Notes: generated from the letters alone by a model not told the origin. A stretch of 64,000 nucleotides of DNA from Ignavibacteriales bacterium (GCA_016707585.1 JADJHL010000011.1:682001-746000); one strand, 5' to 3'. Shown: positions 37,701 to 48,290, numbered from the stretch's first letter. Numbers and translations are program-made.

Positions 37701-38130
37701 ATCACAGCAGCAACAAATGATTCAAAAATCTCTTGAAGAATTAAACAAAGAGGCTAAGCAAAGCGGAGAGTCTAAAAAAATTCCTGCTGATCTTGAAAAT
37801 ATTGTTAATCAAATGAGAGAAGTTGTTAGCGATATGAATACTGAAAAGCTGAGTGATGATTTAATCCAAAAACAAGAAAAGATTTTATCTAAACTTTTGG
37901 ATGCTCAAAAATCTATTAACGAAAGAGATTTTGAGAAAGAAAGAAAATCTGAAAGCGGAAATAATTTTACACGCAATAGTCCGGCAGAATTGAATCTTAA
38001 AAATCTGCAAAGCAAAGAAAACCTTAAAGATGAATTGAATCGTGCTGTGCAGGAAGGTTATAATAAAGATTACGAGGAGTTGATTAGAAAGTATTATGAA
38101 GCACTACAAAAAGAAAATATTAAAAATTAA
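34747..38130 (+). CDS. DUF4175-like membrane protein with long coiled coil
   Basis: A 1127-residue protein. Two hydrophobic helices near the N terminus and a third around residues 160-180 (YFILLFAFCALLFVFVPGL) anchor it. Residues 190-520 look like beta-sandwich repeats in the periplasm. From about residue 520 to the end it is almost entirely Gln-, Glu-, Lys- and Met-rich coiled coil (stretches such as MQQQMQQENQMQ), broken by one glycine-rich spot (GGSGSGGMM). This matches DUF4175 proteins of this phylum. It is the partner of the DUF4159 gene just upstream. Cellular role unknown; envelope organisation is plausible. Confidence 0.75.
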   Translation: MNTNFYKEIISKLELLVKKEYFALLLFGLFAALIITIGTFTVFSFIELISYFISTIRTVLFFVFLLISIGAISYLIILPLLKYFNVIGGRNYFYSANKVGKYFPEIKDDLLNAMQLVSSDKTKTIYSPALLDAAFKNVYERAKPIKFESIVDLSKVKKLAKYFILLFAFCALLFVFVPGLQAASNRLVNFNQEFIPPAKFYFEVYPGNDEITKGENVDFVVVIKGEVPKKVFLLTREESQTNFEEHELQKDSLGEYKFSIQQLRSSLFYYASAEDIQSEEYQIKVIDRPVIRSLDVKVISPSYSNIPVLEQKDNGNVSALVGSNVEISLLTNKELKSAHIEFEDTTKSELKVQGNLVKGSFRIRKDNSYIIVLNDLSDNNNLQPVRYYVKALYDSNPAIELVYPKQDVSLANDSRVPIEVKVNDDYGISKLNLNYKLTSSKYEPVQEKFTSIEISIDKKIKEQILDHIWNLTQLNPAVNDVYSFYLEVFDNDNVSGPKSAKTQIINVRVPSLDEILSNADETQENVQDEMQETLKEAEELKKELEKIDKDLKQDKQQLTWEEKEKIEQALDKFEKLQDKMESASEQLKQMQNELQQNNLLSEETLEKYMELQKLMDEMTSDEMKKAMQKMQDALEKMNRNQTQDAMNQMKMDEEKFKKSIERTMNLLKRIQIEQKMDEMIKRTENLEQKQNELSEQTKQSDQNNQKQSDELSKKQDEISKELDRLQEKMDELAEKMNELKDMPKEEMEKLQEEFEKQKNEEMSEEASKDLKQNQKQKAQKNQQQLSKNMQKMKESMEQMQQQMQQENQMQTFTDMMRILDNILSLSKQQEELKNKLQNVDPNSSQFEQNLQKQNEIKKNLNKLLDQMSELSQKTFAISPEMGKALGNANQKMNQSMQSMQNRNGSMATLSQGDAMMHLNEAANMMKSSLESMMQGGSGSGGMMSLMQQLQKMSGQQMDLNNMTQMLQQMQQGQLSQEQQGQMQRLSQQQQMIQKSLEELNKEAKQSGESKKIPADLENIVNQMREVVSDMNTEKLSDDLIQKQEKILSKLLDAQKSINERDFEKERKSESGNNFTRNSPAELNLKNLQSKENLKDELNRAVQEGYNKDYEELIRKYYEALQKENIKN

Positions 38131-38227
38131 AATTCTTATCTTTCCAAATCTTTAATTGATTTCCAGCCAAAATCCTGCTATTTTCAACAACAAATTCATT
38201 TAGATTTTTATCACAATACTCCCAATA

Positions 38228-39460
38228 ATGTTTGAAGAAGAAACAGAACAAATCTTAAATAGTCAACCAATTTCAAGTTTCGATCAAAAGGCTTTAGAAA
38301 AACTTGGCAATTGGAAAGAATTATTTTTAGGACTTTTTGATGTAGCTCGTGAGCTATGTTTTATACTTGATAAAGATGGTAAGTTTATAATAGTAAATGA
38401 GTTTGGTGCTTCATCATTAGACTATTCAGTTCAGGAAATATTGGATAAACATTTTACTGATATAATTGATCCAACCTTTCTTTCACTCGTTAATTCATCT
38501 ATTACTTTAGCTTTAAAAAATGATTACTCTTTTTTTGAAGCATCGCTGCTTGATAAATTTGAAAAAGTAAATAAGTTTCAGATAAGCATAAAAACAATTA
38601 GAGATGAAAATAAAATTATTGGTATGCTTGGTATTGGAAAAAATGTTACTGTTCAGAGAAAATTAGAAAATGAATTGAATGATCTGAAACCACGATTGGT
38701 TGAGGCTGAACGACTGATTTTATTGGAAAGATCCAGATCATTAAATCAAAAAATTATGCTTGAAGAATTGAACAGGATGAAGAGTGAATTTGTATCAAAC
38801 ATTTCTCACGAAATGCGCACTCCTTTAGCATCTATTGTTGGATTTTCTGAAACGATTGCCTCTGACCCAAATATGCCTGATGAAATGAAGCTGGAATTTA
38901 ATTTGATAATTCTTAACGAAGGTAAAAGATTAGCCAAGTTAATTAATGATGTTCTTGATCTATCAAGAATGGAAACGGGCAGAATTGCACTTAATAAATC
39001 AAAAATTAATATCGTTAAATTATTGCAAAAATTAATCGATAATAATAGGGATTCTGTAGCCGACAAAAATATCGCGTTAACTCTTGAAGCACCTTATGAT
39101 GAAATAATAATAGATGCTGATGAAGAAAGATTATTTCAAGCATTAAATTTGGTAATGGAAAATTCAATTAAGTTTACTTCTAATGATGGTAGAATTAAAG
39201 TAATTTTGAATAATCTTTACAAAGAAATTGAAATTATAATATCTGATACTGGAATTGGAATACCGGAGAAAGAATTTCCTTATCTATTTCAGAAATTTTA
39301 TCGTGTTAGCAGGGTTGATTCTGATATTCCAGGTGCGGGTATGGGATTGGTTTTTGTAAAACAAATTGTAGATTTGCACAAAGGTTTAATCAATATTCAG
39401 AGCGAACCTAATAAAGGTACGTCTGTTTTGATAAAATTATCAAAAAATCACAGAGACTAG
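38228..39460 (+). CDS. PAS-domain sensor histidine kinase
   Basis: A 410-residue soluble kinase without transmembrane helices. A PAS domain spans roughly residues 35-140 (CFILDKDGKFIIVNEFGASS), then a coiled-coil linker, then the HisKA domain with phospho-accepting His194 in SNISHEMRTPLASIVGF. The ATPase domain has the N box MENSIKFTSNDG, G1 SDTGIGIP and G2 GAGMGLVFVKQIV. It is first in the six-gene signalling island, 20 bases before the NtrC-type regulator that is its obvious partner. Confidence 0.92.
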   Translation: MFEEETEQILNSQPISSFDQKALEKLGNWKELFLGLFDVARELCFILDKDGKFIIVNEFGASSLDYSVQEILDKHFTDIIDPTFLSLVNSSITLALKNDYSFFEASLLDKFEKVNKFQISIKTIRDENKIIGMLGIGKNVTVQRKLENELNDLKPRLVEAERLILLERSRSLNQKIMLEELNRMKSEFVSNISHEMRTPLASIVGFSETIASDPNMPDEMKLEFNLIILNEGKRLAKLINDVLDLSRMETGRIALNKSKINIVKLLQKLIDNNRDSVADKNIALTLEAPYDEIIIDADEERLFQALNLVMENSIKFTSNDGRIKVILNNLYKEIEIIISDTGIGIPEKEFPYLFQKFYRVSRVDSDIPGAGMGLVFVKQIVDLHKGLINIQSEPNKGTSVLIKLSKNHRD

Positions 39461-39480
39461 AACAAATAGGAAAAATTAAA

Positions 39481-40863
39481 GTGGATAAGCTGATTTTTAT
39501 TGTTGATGATGAACAAGCTATTTCAAAACTGCTTAGTTATTGGGCTAAAGATAAGTGGAAATATAATGTTGAAACATTTTCAAATGCTGAAGATGCTTTA
39601 AGAAATCTTAACAAAAAACCAGATGCAATTTTATTGGATATTATGCTTCCTGGTATGGATGGAATTGAAACATTAAAAAGGATTAAGCAGTTTGATGAAC
39701 ATCTTCCTGTAATAATGTTATCTGCACAGGGCAGTATTGAAGTTGCTGTTGAAGCTTTACGCTATGGTGCTTTTGATTATTTTACAAAACCAATCGATCA
39801 GCAAAAACTTGAACTTGCTATAAAAAACTCTATAAAGAATTTTGATCTTACACGTGAACTTCAAAACTTAAAAGAAAATGTAAAAAAAGAATATAGTTTT
39901 GATAGTATAGTTTCATCTGATGGAAAAATGCAAGATGTTTTTAAACTGGTAACAAAAGTTTTGCATAATGATATTACAGTTTTGATTTATGGTGAAAGTG
40001 GTACAGGTAAAGAACTAATTGCAAGAGCAATACATTATAACGGGCAAAGAAAAGATAAACCATTTGTAGTTGTTAACTGCGCATCCATTCCACGTGAGCT
40101 GCTAGAAAGTGAATTATTCGGACACGAAAAAGGATCCTTTACTGGAGCAATATGTACGCAAGCTTGGAAAGTTTGAAATTGCAAAAGGCGGAACAATATT
40201 TTTAGATGAAATTGGGGAACTTGAAATGCTGCTTCAAGCAAAATTGTTACGTGTCATCCAGCAAAAAGAATTTGAACGAGTTGGTGGAACTGAATTAATT
40301 AAAACTGATGTTAGAATTATATCAGCAACAAACAGAGACTTAAAGAAAGCTGTTGAGAATAAAGAATTTAGAGAAGATTTGTATTATCGATTAAATTCAT
40401 TTCCAATTTCTATTCCTCCAATCAGACATCGTAAGAGTGATATTCTGATTCTGTCTGAACATTTTGTTCAAAAGTTCAGCGCTAAGCTTCAGAAAAACAG
40501 TAAGGGATTTTCAAAACGCGCATTAAAACTTATATATGAATACAATTGGCCTGGAAATGTTCGTGAATTAGAAAATACAATTGAACGATGTTTAATTATA
40601 ACTGATAAAGACATAATAGATGTTGAAGATTTACCAGCACATTTAAGAACTGGTGAAAATAACACTGGTGTTGAATACACTGGACCATTATTTAGTGATG
40701 AGACAGTAATTCCTTTTGAAAAACTTAAAGAAGAATCAATCAGGCATGCTTTAAATATTACAAACGGAAATATTGTTGAAGCGGCAAAAAATTACAGCTT
40801 GGTAGAGCTACAATCTACCGTTTAATGGATAAGTATAAAATTGAAAATAGATCATCAGAATAA
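39481..40863 (+). CDS. Sigma-54-dependent response regulator, two frameshifts
   Basis: An NtrC-family activator of about 460 residues, starting at GTG 39481. The receiver has phosphoacceptor Asp53 (AILLDIMLPGMDG). The AAA+ domain has GESGTGKE and the sigma-54 loop GSFTGA. One extra base at about 40150 breaks the frame just after that loop; reading resumes at YVRKLGKFEIAKGGTIF. A missing A in the A6 run at 40786-40791 breaks it again before the Fis-type helix-turn-helix, which is intact in the third frame (KKLQLGRATIYRLMDKYKI) and ends at 40863. Partner of the preceding kinase. Confidence 0.8.
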
Positions 40864-40877
40864 AGGATTTATGCCTT

Positions 40878-41216
40878 ATGGAATTTTTTAGAGAAGAAAC
40901 AAACGAAGTTGTAGTACTTACTGTTAATTTAAAACGTGCTACACTTGTAGAAGCAGAAGAATTTAAACAAGTATTAGTTAATGATATACAACGTGGTTTT
41001 AAAAAAATTGTTGTAGATCTATCATCATGCGAGTTTATAGATTCAACATTTCTTGGGAGCCTGGTTGTTTCATTAAAAAAATTAACGGGTCTTGGAGGCG
41101 ATTTGCGATTGGTTGGATTTCAACCGGCAGTTCATTCCATGTTTGAGTTAACAAGGATGTATCGTGTTTTCGAATCATTCAAATCTGCACAAGAAGCGGT
41201 TCAAAGCTTTAATTAA
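40878..41216 (+). CDS. STAS-domain anti-sigma factor antagonist
   Basis: A 112-residue SpoIIAA/RsbV-like protein. The phosphorylatable serine lies in CEFIDSTFLGSLVVSLKKL, and the strand VVVLTVNLKRATLVEAEEF starts the domain. Such proteins bind an anti-sigma kinase when unphosphorylated, and a PP2C phosphatase resets them. A PP2C gene follows 72 bases downstream; no RsbW-type kinase is seen in the island. It starts 14 bases after the regulator gene. Confidence 0.88.
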   Translation: MEFFREETNEVVVLTVNLKRATLVEAEEFKQVLVNDIQRGFKKIVVDLSSCEFIDSTFLGSLVVSLKKLTGLGGDLRLVGFQPAVHSMFELTRMYRVFESFKSAQEAVQSFN

Positions 41217-41288
41217 GCTGTTCGATAGCATTCAATGAAAAAAGTAAAAAAGATTCGAAATCTAATTTATTGTTTAGGTTGTATTTAA

Positions 41289-42855
41289 ATGTCCGAATCT
41301 GAAAAAAGATCAATCCTAATAATTGATGATGATAAAACTATAAGAAAACTTATTAATCATCATTTAATATTAAATAATTTCATTCCTTTTGAAGCCGAAG
41401 ATCCTTACCAGGCATTTGAAATCCTTAAGAAAGAAAAAATAGATCTTGTACTTTCTGATGTAACAATGGAAGGTATGGATGGTTTTGAGTTTTGTCAAAA
41501 AGTTAGAGAAAATGAAAATCATCGTTTTTTACCATTTATATTTGTTACAGCAAAAAACACATTAGAAGATAAATCAAAAGCCATTGAAGCTGGCGGCGAT
41601 GATATAATTACTAAACCATTTGATATTAAAGAACTGATTTTAAAAACTCAGGCTTTAATCAGAAGATCCGACATCTACAGAACATATGGAATAAGAAAAA
41701 GTTTAGAAAAATCTTTTGATGATGTTGCTCCAAAAGTATTATTTGTTGATGATGATGCTTCAATGTCTAAGTTATTTAAATATAATTTAGAAAAAGCTGG
41801 TTACGATTGTACTGTTGCAAACAGTGTTGATGAAGCTATGGTAATAATCAAATCAAAAGTACCAGACGTAATAGTTTCTGATATAATGATGCCGAAGACA
41901 GATGGATTTGATTTTAGAAGAATGTTGATGAAAATGCCTGCTTTTAAAAGATATTCCTTTTATTTTTCTTACAGCTAAAGGAAGCGAAGAAGATATTTTG
42001 GAAGGATATGATCTTGGAATTACTGATTATGTTGTTAAAACTGCGGGGCCAAAATTAGTTGTAGCAAAAGTATCCGCCATCATTAACAGTCTTGGTAATG
42101 AAAGGAAAAAAATTATTGCAGAGTTGCAAGAAGCAACTAATTCTCTAAGAACTAAAGTTGTTCCTGATACATTCCCTGTGTTTGATGGTTTTTCAATTTC
42201 GCATATGCATATTCCATTTAAAGGGATTCCGGGAGGAGATTTTTTAGATTATTATCCGTTAGATCAAAACAATCTTGTAATAATTCTTGGTGATGTAATG
42301 GGTAAAAAATGGGGAGCCTGGTATTTTGCATATGCTTATGCTGGATATATCAGAAGTGCGTTAAGAAGTGTGTTGCAAGAATCAAAAGAATATTCTCCAT
42401 CTCAAATATTACAACAAGTAAATCTAACAGTTTACGGTGATACAAAAATATCAGAGGTATTTGCAACAATATCAATTTTGATTATCAACAATAAAACGAT
42501 GGAATTAAAATATTCTGGTGCTGGTGATATCCCAATTATATATAAGAATTCTGCTGGTGATATTATTAGAGTTAAATCAAAAGGCTTATTACTCGGTTTT
42601 GCAAAAGATGGTGATTATGAAGATAGTGTTTTGCAATTGAAGGAGGGCGAGCAAATTTATCTAACAACAGATGGATTAATTGATTCCAGAGCCAAGACTT
42701 TAGAAAGTTTTGGTGAACATAGATTGTACGAAATAATAAAAAATATTTTACCGGATCAAAACCCTTTGGAAGTAATACAAAAACAGTTTGATGATTTTAC
42801 AAAATCCGAATATGATGATGATATTAGTTTAATTTTAGTCAAAGCAAATCGTTAG
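41289..42855 (+). CDS. Double-receiver PP2C (SpoIIE-type) phosphatase, frameshifted
   Basis: About 522 residues. Two receiver domains in a row (ILIIDDDKTIRKLINHHL with LVLSDVTMEGMDG; VLFVDDDASMSKLFKYNL with VIVSDIMMPKTDG) are followed by a PP2C/SpoIIE phosphatase (FKGIPGGDFLDYYPL, LGDVMGKKWGAWYFA, LTTDGLID, YDDDISLILV). The frame breaks in the A run at 41946-41949; skipping one A gives DIPFIFLTAKGSEEDIL and continues to 42855. It should act on the STAS protein encoded upstream, under phosphorylation control of its receivers. Confidence 0.82.
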
Positions 42856-42877
42856 GTACTTTAAGGGGAACGTTTTT

Positions 42878-45800
42878 ATGCCTAATAAATTCAAAACCTC
42901 AATTTTATCCATACTGATTTTTATACTTCTTCTTACCATTAATAATTATCCTCAAAGTTTTTTAATAACAAAATACTCAACTGATAATGGTTTGCCTGAT
43001 AATCGTGTAAATGATATTGCGCAAGATTCTTTAGGAAGAATGTGGGTTGCAATGGTTTCTGGTATTGCGATGTATGATGGTTATGAATGGACAAAATTTG
43101 GTGAAAATGATGGTGTGCCTGAGATTGAATACAAAAGAATAAAAGTCGATGAAAAAGGTGTAATATGGTTTATGCCAGTGAGAACTTTAAACGCTGAATT
43201 ATTATGTAATGATAGAATGAAATGGAAAAAGATTAGTATAAATGATAAAAAACTTAAAAAAGTAAAAGGATTGAATTCAATTGATGTTGTTTATAGAAAT
43301 AATAGTCCAGAGGTTTTTCTTTCTGCTTTTGCATATGGAATTATGAAATTTTATAAAGGTGAATGGCAATCTTATACTAAAAATAATGGGTTATTGAATG
43401 ATTCAATAAACAACATAGCCATTCATTTGGGAATATTGTATGCTGCGACGCCTAATGGATTATATTATAAGCAAATCCACGATGAAAATAACGACAATTT
43501 TAAATTATATAATCAAGAAAAGATTGATGAATTATTAAGCTTTACTTTTATTAGTAAAAAAAATCCATTTGATAGTATAAATATAATCGGTCTATGTAAA
43601 CGCTCTCTGATTAATCTTAATAAATCTGGGCTAAATATTATTAGTAAAAATGAAGCCCCCTATTTAGGAATTCCTCACTTTTATTCTATTGCAGTTCACC
43701 AAAGTGGAGATATTTTTTGGGGAAACTCTGCTGCTATTTATAGATATGATGAATCATTACATAAAACCTTTAGAGTTTTAATTGATAATCCTGCAAGTGA
43801 TAGAGGGGCCAATAAAATATATATTGATTATGAAGGGAATATATGGTTACCTGGATTAAGAGGTCTTTACAAACTAAAATATTCACCATTTATAAATTTT
43901 AATAAAGAATTGGGATTACAAGAAGATGAGGTAACAGCAATATCTGAGAACAGAAATGGAGAATTATTATTTGGACATAACTATGGAATATCAATAACAA
44001 ATTTAAAGGAGTATTCCAAAATACACTTTGAAAATTTTAATAAACCTAGAATAATAATTTCAAGAGTGCTAGATATTCAAAGTAGCCGAAAGAGTGACAA
44101 AATTTATTTTGTCTCTCTCCAAAATGGAGTTGGGATAATAAAACATAAAAAACTTAGTTGGATTAGAATCCAAGGAGTTCAGAGTTATTATGCAACATTA
44201 TATCCAAAGTAATATTAATATTTATACGTCTTCCTCTATTGAGGCTAATAATGTATATTCATTTATCGAACATTCAATATATGGTTTACTTGTTGGTTCA
44301 GCAAAAGGTCTTTATAGACTTGAACAAGACACGTTATTAAAATATAATTTTAATAATGAGGATATCAAGGACCCAATATATTTCATCATTCAAGATTCAT
44401 CAAAAAATATTTGGCTTGGTACAAATAATGGCGTACTAAAGTGGGATGGCAAAAACCTTAAAAGATATAATAAAAATGATGGACTTGCTGGAAATGAAAC
44501 AAACAGAGCTGCAGGATTTGTTGATAGTAAAGGAAATGTTTGGATCGGAACTGATGAAGGTGTTTCGATGTACACAGGTAATGAACCTGATTATGCGTCC
44601 TTTCCTCCCAAAGTAATGTTGCTTGATTTTAAGGATCATTCTAATTTTAGATATTCTACCAATAATAACGTAAATGTTGATCCAGATAAAAATAATTTAA
44701 CATTCCATTATCGTGGACTTTCATTCTTAGATGAGAAAAGAAACTCTTATCAAATAAAATTAAGTGAAGTTGATGGCGATTATTATAATGAGTTTACTAC
44801 TAAGGCAACTTCAGCAAGATTTAATAATCTTGCTCCAGGTGATTACGTTTTTTCTGTCCGTGTAAAAAATTCAAAAGGTATTTGGAGCAATTGGGCAAAT
44901 TCTTCAGTAATTACTGTAAAGAAGTTCTTTTATCAGGAGTTGTTTTTTCAATTAGGCGTTTTAGGTTTATTTCTGTTTATAACATATAGTCTATATAATT
45001 ATATCCAGCAAAAAAAATATACCAAACAATTAGAACACGCAGTAGATATTAGGACAAAGGACTTAAGGGAAACTCAAGATCAATTAATTACAAGTGCTAA
45101 TCGTTATAAGGGAATTATTGAATCACAATCCGATTTAGTTGTTAGGTTAACTGAAGAAGGAATTCTAACTTTTGTTAATGATGCTTATTGTTCTGTATTT
45201 GGAAAAAAGCAAGATGAGTTAATTGGCAAATCTTTTGTCCCACTTGTTCATCCTGATGATCTTGCCCCAACTTTTGAAGAGATAAAAAAACTTAAAGATT
45301 ATCCTTACAGAGGAACAATTGAACAACGCGGACGAACGATTGATGGTTACCGATGGTATTCGTGGGAAGGTTATGCAATTCGCGATCCGTTTGGGCAGAT
45401 TTTGGAAATTCAGGCTGTTGGCAGGGATATAACTTTACAAAAGGAAATTGAAAGTGAATTAGAAAAGCGAGTTACAGAAAGAACTATTGAATTACAGTCA
45501 CTTATTTCACAATCACCTTTAGGAATTTTAACATTTGATTCAGAAGGTAAGCTTATAACATTTAACAAAATTGCAAATCAAATGTTTGAATTCTTAGATG
45601 AATATATTGGGTCTGAACAAAATTATAATTTGTTTAAAGATGAATTTTTGGTTAAAAACAATTATGCAGATAAATTATTTAACCTTGATGCACCACATGG
45701 ATTTTTATTAACTCCACCAATACTAATTGATTCAGTATCAAATAAAATTTATTCAAAACTTTTTAATCACTTTTTAGTTTACAGGATTTATATCCTTAAG

Positions 45801-46519
45801 TTTGATGAAAATAATAAAACTTATGTAATGCTGGTTGATGATGTTACTGAGCAACAAAATACTGAGGAAGTAAGCAAACGATTGCTGGAAGAAAAAATTA
45901 GAATTTCAACTATCTTTAAAACTATTGAATCCGAAAGAGAACGATTTGCAAAAGAATTACACGATGGTTTAGGACAATTACTAACAACTGCCAAATTAAA
46001 ATTGGATATCATAAAATTAAAAACAGATAAAAGTATCTTAGAAATAAATGATACTGTGAATTTACTTATAAATGCTGGTGATGAAATACGCAGAATAATA
46101 AGTGATTTGAAACCTTCTGATGTAGAGAATTTTGGGTTATCTTCCAGCATAGAATTACTGATTGAAAGAACAAGGCAAGCGGCTGGTATTAATATTATTC
46201 TTGCAATTTTAACAACAACAGAATTCAAGAATAAAAACACTGAAATAATTATTTATCGTATTGTTCAAGAAGCATTAAATAATATTGTAAAACACTCAAA
46301 CTGTAAAAATGCTGTTATTGAACTTTCGTCCTCAGATAGTGAGTTGCAATTAAATATTATTGATGATGGAGTTGGACTGGAAATAACTAAACTGAATGAA
46401 AAATAAAATCTTACGGTATTCATAATATCCAGGAAAGAGTAACATCATTAAATGGTAAAGTTGAAATAGAAACAAAACCTGGAGAAGGTTTTAAATATCA
46501 CATAACAATTCCTATATAA
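42878..46519 (+). CDS. Beta-propeller hybrid sensor kinase, two frameshifts
   Basis: About 1213 residues after joining three frames. The order is: signal/anchor helix (SILSILIFILLLTINN); two-component propeller repeats (STDNGLPDNRVNDIAQDSLG, IWLGTNNGVLKWDGK, VWIGTDEGVSMY); Y_Y_Y domain; membrane helix (LGVLGLFLFITYSLYNYI); PAS domains; HisKA_3 with the His in RFAKELHDGLGQLL; and an ATPase domain (IVQEALNNIVKHSNCKNAV). An extra A at 44206-44208 and a missing A at 46399-46403 split it. The last piece (SYGIHNIQERVTSLNGKVEI) completes the ATPase. It probably senses a periplasmic ligand and signals to the next gene. Confidence 0.82.
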
Positions 46520-46525
46520 TTATTT

Positions 46526-47214
46526 ATGAAAGAAAAAATTAAAGTTTTACTTGTTGATGATCATGCAGTTTTAAGAGAGGGAATTAAAACTGTACTTGAG
46601 CTTAAAGGAGGATTTGAAATTATTGGTGAAGCTGATTCAGGATTTAGAGCTTGTGAATTAGCGCCAACGCTTAAACCAGATATTGTTTTGATGGATATCA
46701 GAATGGAAAAAATGGATGGCATTAAGGCTTCAAGAAATATTAAGTATCTTAATCCTGAGATTAAAATTCTTCTCTTAACAGTTGTTGACGATGCTGAGTA
46801 CATTCTAGAGGCTTTAAAAATTGGCGTTGAAGGATATATTTTGAAGCTATCAGATATGGATAAAGTGATTAATGCAATAAATGTTATTATGGAAAATGAA
46901 ACATACTTTGATCCAAAAATTACAAAATCAGTTGCAGAGATTAAGCGTGATCCTGTGAAGAAAATTGAGCGTGCAGAAATTTTTAAGAAATATGAATTGA
47001 CTCCAAGAGAAATTGAAATTGCTTTTTTGTTGGTTGATGGATTATCAACTAGAGAAGTTTCTGAAAAATTAAACCTGAGTACTTTTACAATTAGTAATCA
47101 TAAAAAAATATTTTTTCCAAATTAAAAATTTCAAGATTCTCTGAACTAATAAATTTTGCTATTCATGAAGGCGTATTCATCTTTAAAGATGAAAATCATA
47201 ATCATAATAATTAA
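46526..47214 (+). CDS. LuxR/NarL-type response regulator, frameshifted at 3' end
   Basis: About 230 residues. The receiver contains VLLVDDHAVLREGI and phospho-Asp in DIVLMDIRMEKMDG. The LuxR helix-turn-helix reads LTPREIEIAFLLVDGLSTRE, then VSEKLNLSTFTISNHKK. The frame stops at 47125, but adding one A to the A7 run at 47102-47108 gives NIFSKLKISRFSELINFAI and an end at 47214, the normal C terminus of this family. It starts 6 bases after the HisKA_3 kinase, the usual partner type. The 3' end meets prfA tail to tail. Confidence 0.83.
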
Positions 47215-48290
47215 AAAGATTCTGCAGACTGAAGTTTTTCAGTTTTATCTGCAATCTTTAATTGTTCGATTAACTCACCAACGTGTCCTTCCATAATATT
47301 GGACAAATTGTACAAAGTTAAACCAATTCTATGATCTGTGATTCTATTTTGTGGATAATTGTAAGTCCTAATTTTATCACTTCTATCACCGCTGCCAACC
47401 ATAGATTTTCTTATCGCAGATTGTTCGGCATTTTGTTTTTTTAATTCTAGATCATAAAGTCTGGCCTTTAAAACCTTCATCGCTTTAACTCTGTTCTTTA
47501 ATTGCGATCTTTCATCCTGACACTGAACAACTAATCCAGTTGGAATGTGAGTCATTCTAACAGCAGTTTCTACTTTATTTACATTTTGTCCACCAGCACC
47601 ACCAGATCTGAAAATATCAATCTTCACATCATTCATATTCACATCAACTTCAACATCTTCAACTTCTAACATAACGGCCACAGATGCGGCTGATGTGTGT
47701 ACTCTTCCACTTCCTTCAGTCTCTGGTACACGTTGTACACGATGAACGCCAGATTCAAACTTTAGATTTCCATAAACGCTTTGTCCGCTTATTGAAAATA
47801 CAACTTCCTTAATTCCACCTAAACCAGTTTCGTTTAAATCTATAAGTTCGTATTTCCATCCGCAAATTTCTGCATAGCGAGAGTACATTCTAAATAAATC
47901 ATTTGCAAAAAGTGCAGCTTCATCACCACCAGTGCCAGCACGAATTTCCATAATAATATTTTTATCATCGTTTGGATCTTTAGGAAGAAGTAATGCTTTT
48001 ATTTCTTCTTCTAAAATTTCTTTCTGATTTTTTAATTCATCTAGTTCGAGCTCAGCCATTTCTATAAGCTCAGCTTCTCGAGATGAATTAATTATTTCAA
48101 GATTTCCTTCAATATTTTTTATAACCGTGGAGTATTTTTCGTGAGCAAAAATAATTTCTTCAAGATTTAATCTTTCTTTATTTAGAATTTTAATCTTTTC
48201 AAAATCATTTGTATTTGCAGCTTCTGATAATTGCGAGTTAACCTGGTCAAATCGTACTTTAATTTTTTCTAACTTTTCTAATAAATTCAT
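47211..48290 (-). CDS. prfA: Peptide chain release factor 1
   Basis: A 359-residue RF1, which reads UAA and UAG and triggers peptide release. The GGQ loop is in FRSGGAGGQNVNKVETAVRM. The stop-codon recognition tripeptide is Pro-Glu-Thr in VHRVQRVPETEGSGRVHTS, the RF1 pattern rather than the SPF of RF2. The length is as expected. It runs opposite to the signalling island, with tails overlapping by about 4 bases. Confidence 0.96.
   Translation of the reverse strand: MNLLEKLEKIKVRFDQVNSQLSEAANTNDFEKIKILNKERLNLEEIIFAHEKYSTVIKNIEGNLEIINSSREAELIEMAELELDELKNQKEILEEEIKALLLPKDPNDDKNIIMEIRAGTGGDEAALFANDLFRMYSRYAEICGWKYELIDLNETGLGGIKEVVFSISGQSVYGNLKFESGVHRVQRVPETEGSGRVHTSAASVAVMLEVEDVEVDVNMNDVKIDIFRSGGAGGQNVNKVETAVRMTHIPTGLVVQCQDERSQLKNRVKAMKVLKARLYDLELKKQNAEQSAIRKSMVGSGDRSDKIRTYNYPQNRITDHRIGLTLYNLSNIMEGHVGELIEQLKIADKTEKLQSAESF

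Noticed and set aside
36494..37705. Minus-strand open frames inside the DUF4175 gene
   Set aside because: They are shadows caused by the repetitive Gln/Met/Lys codons of the coiled coil.
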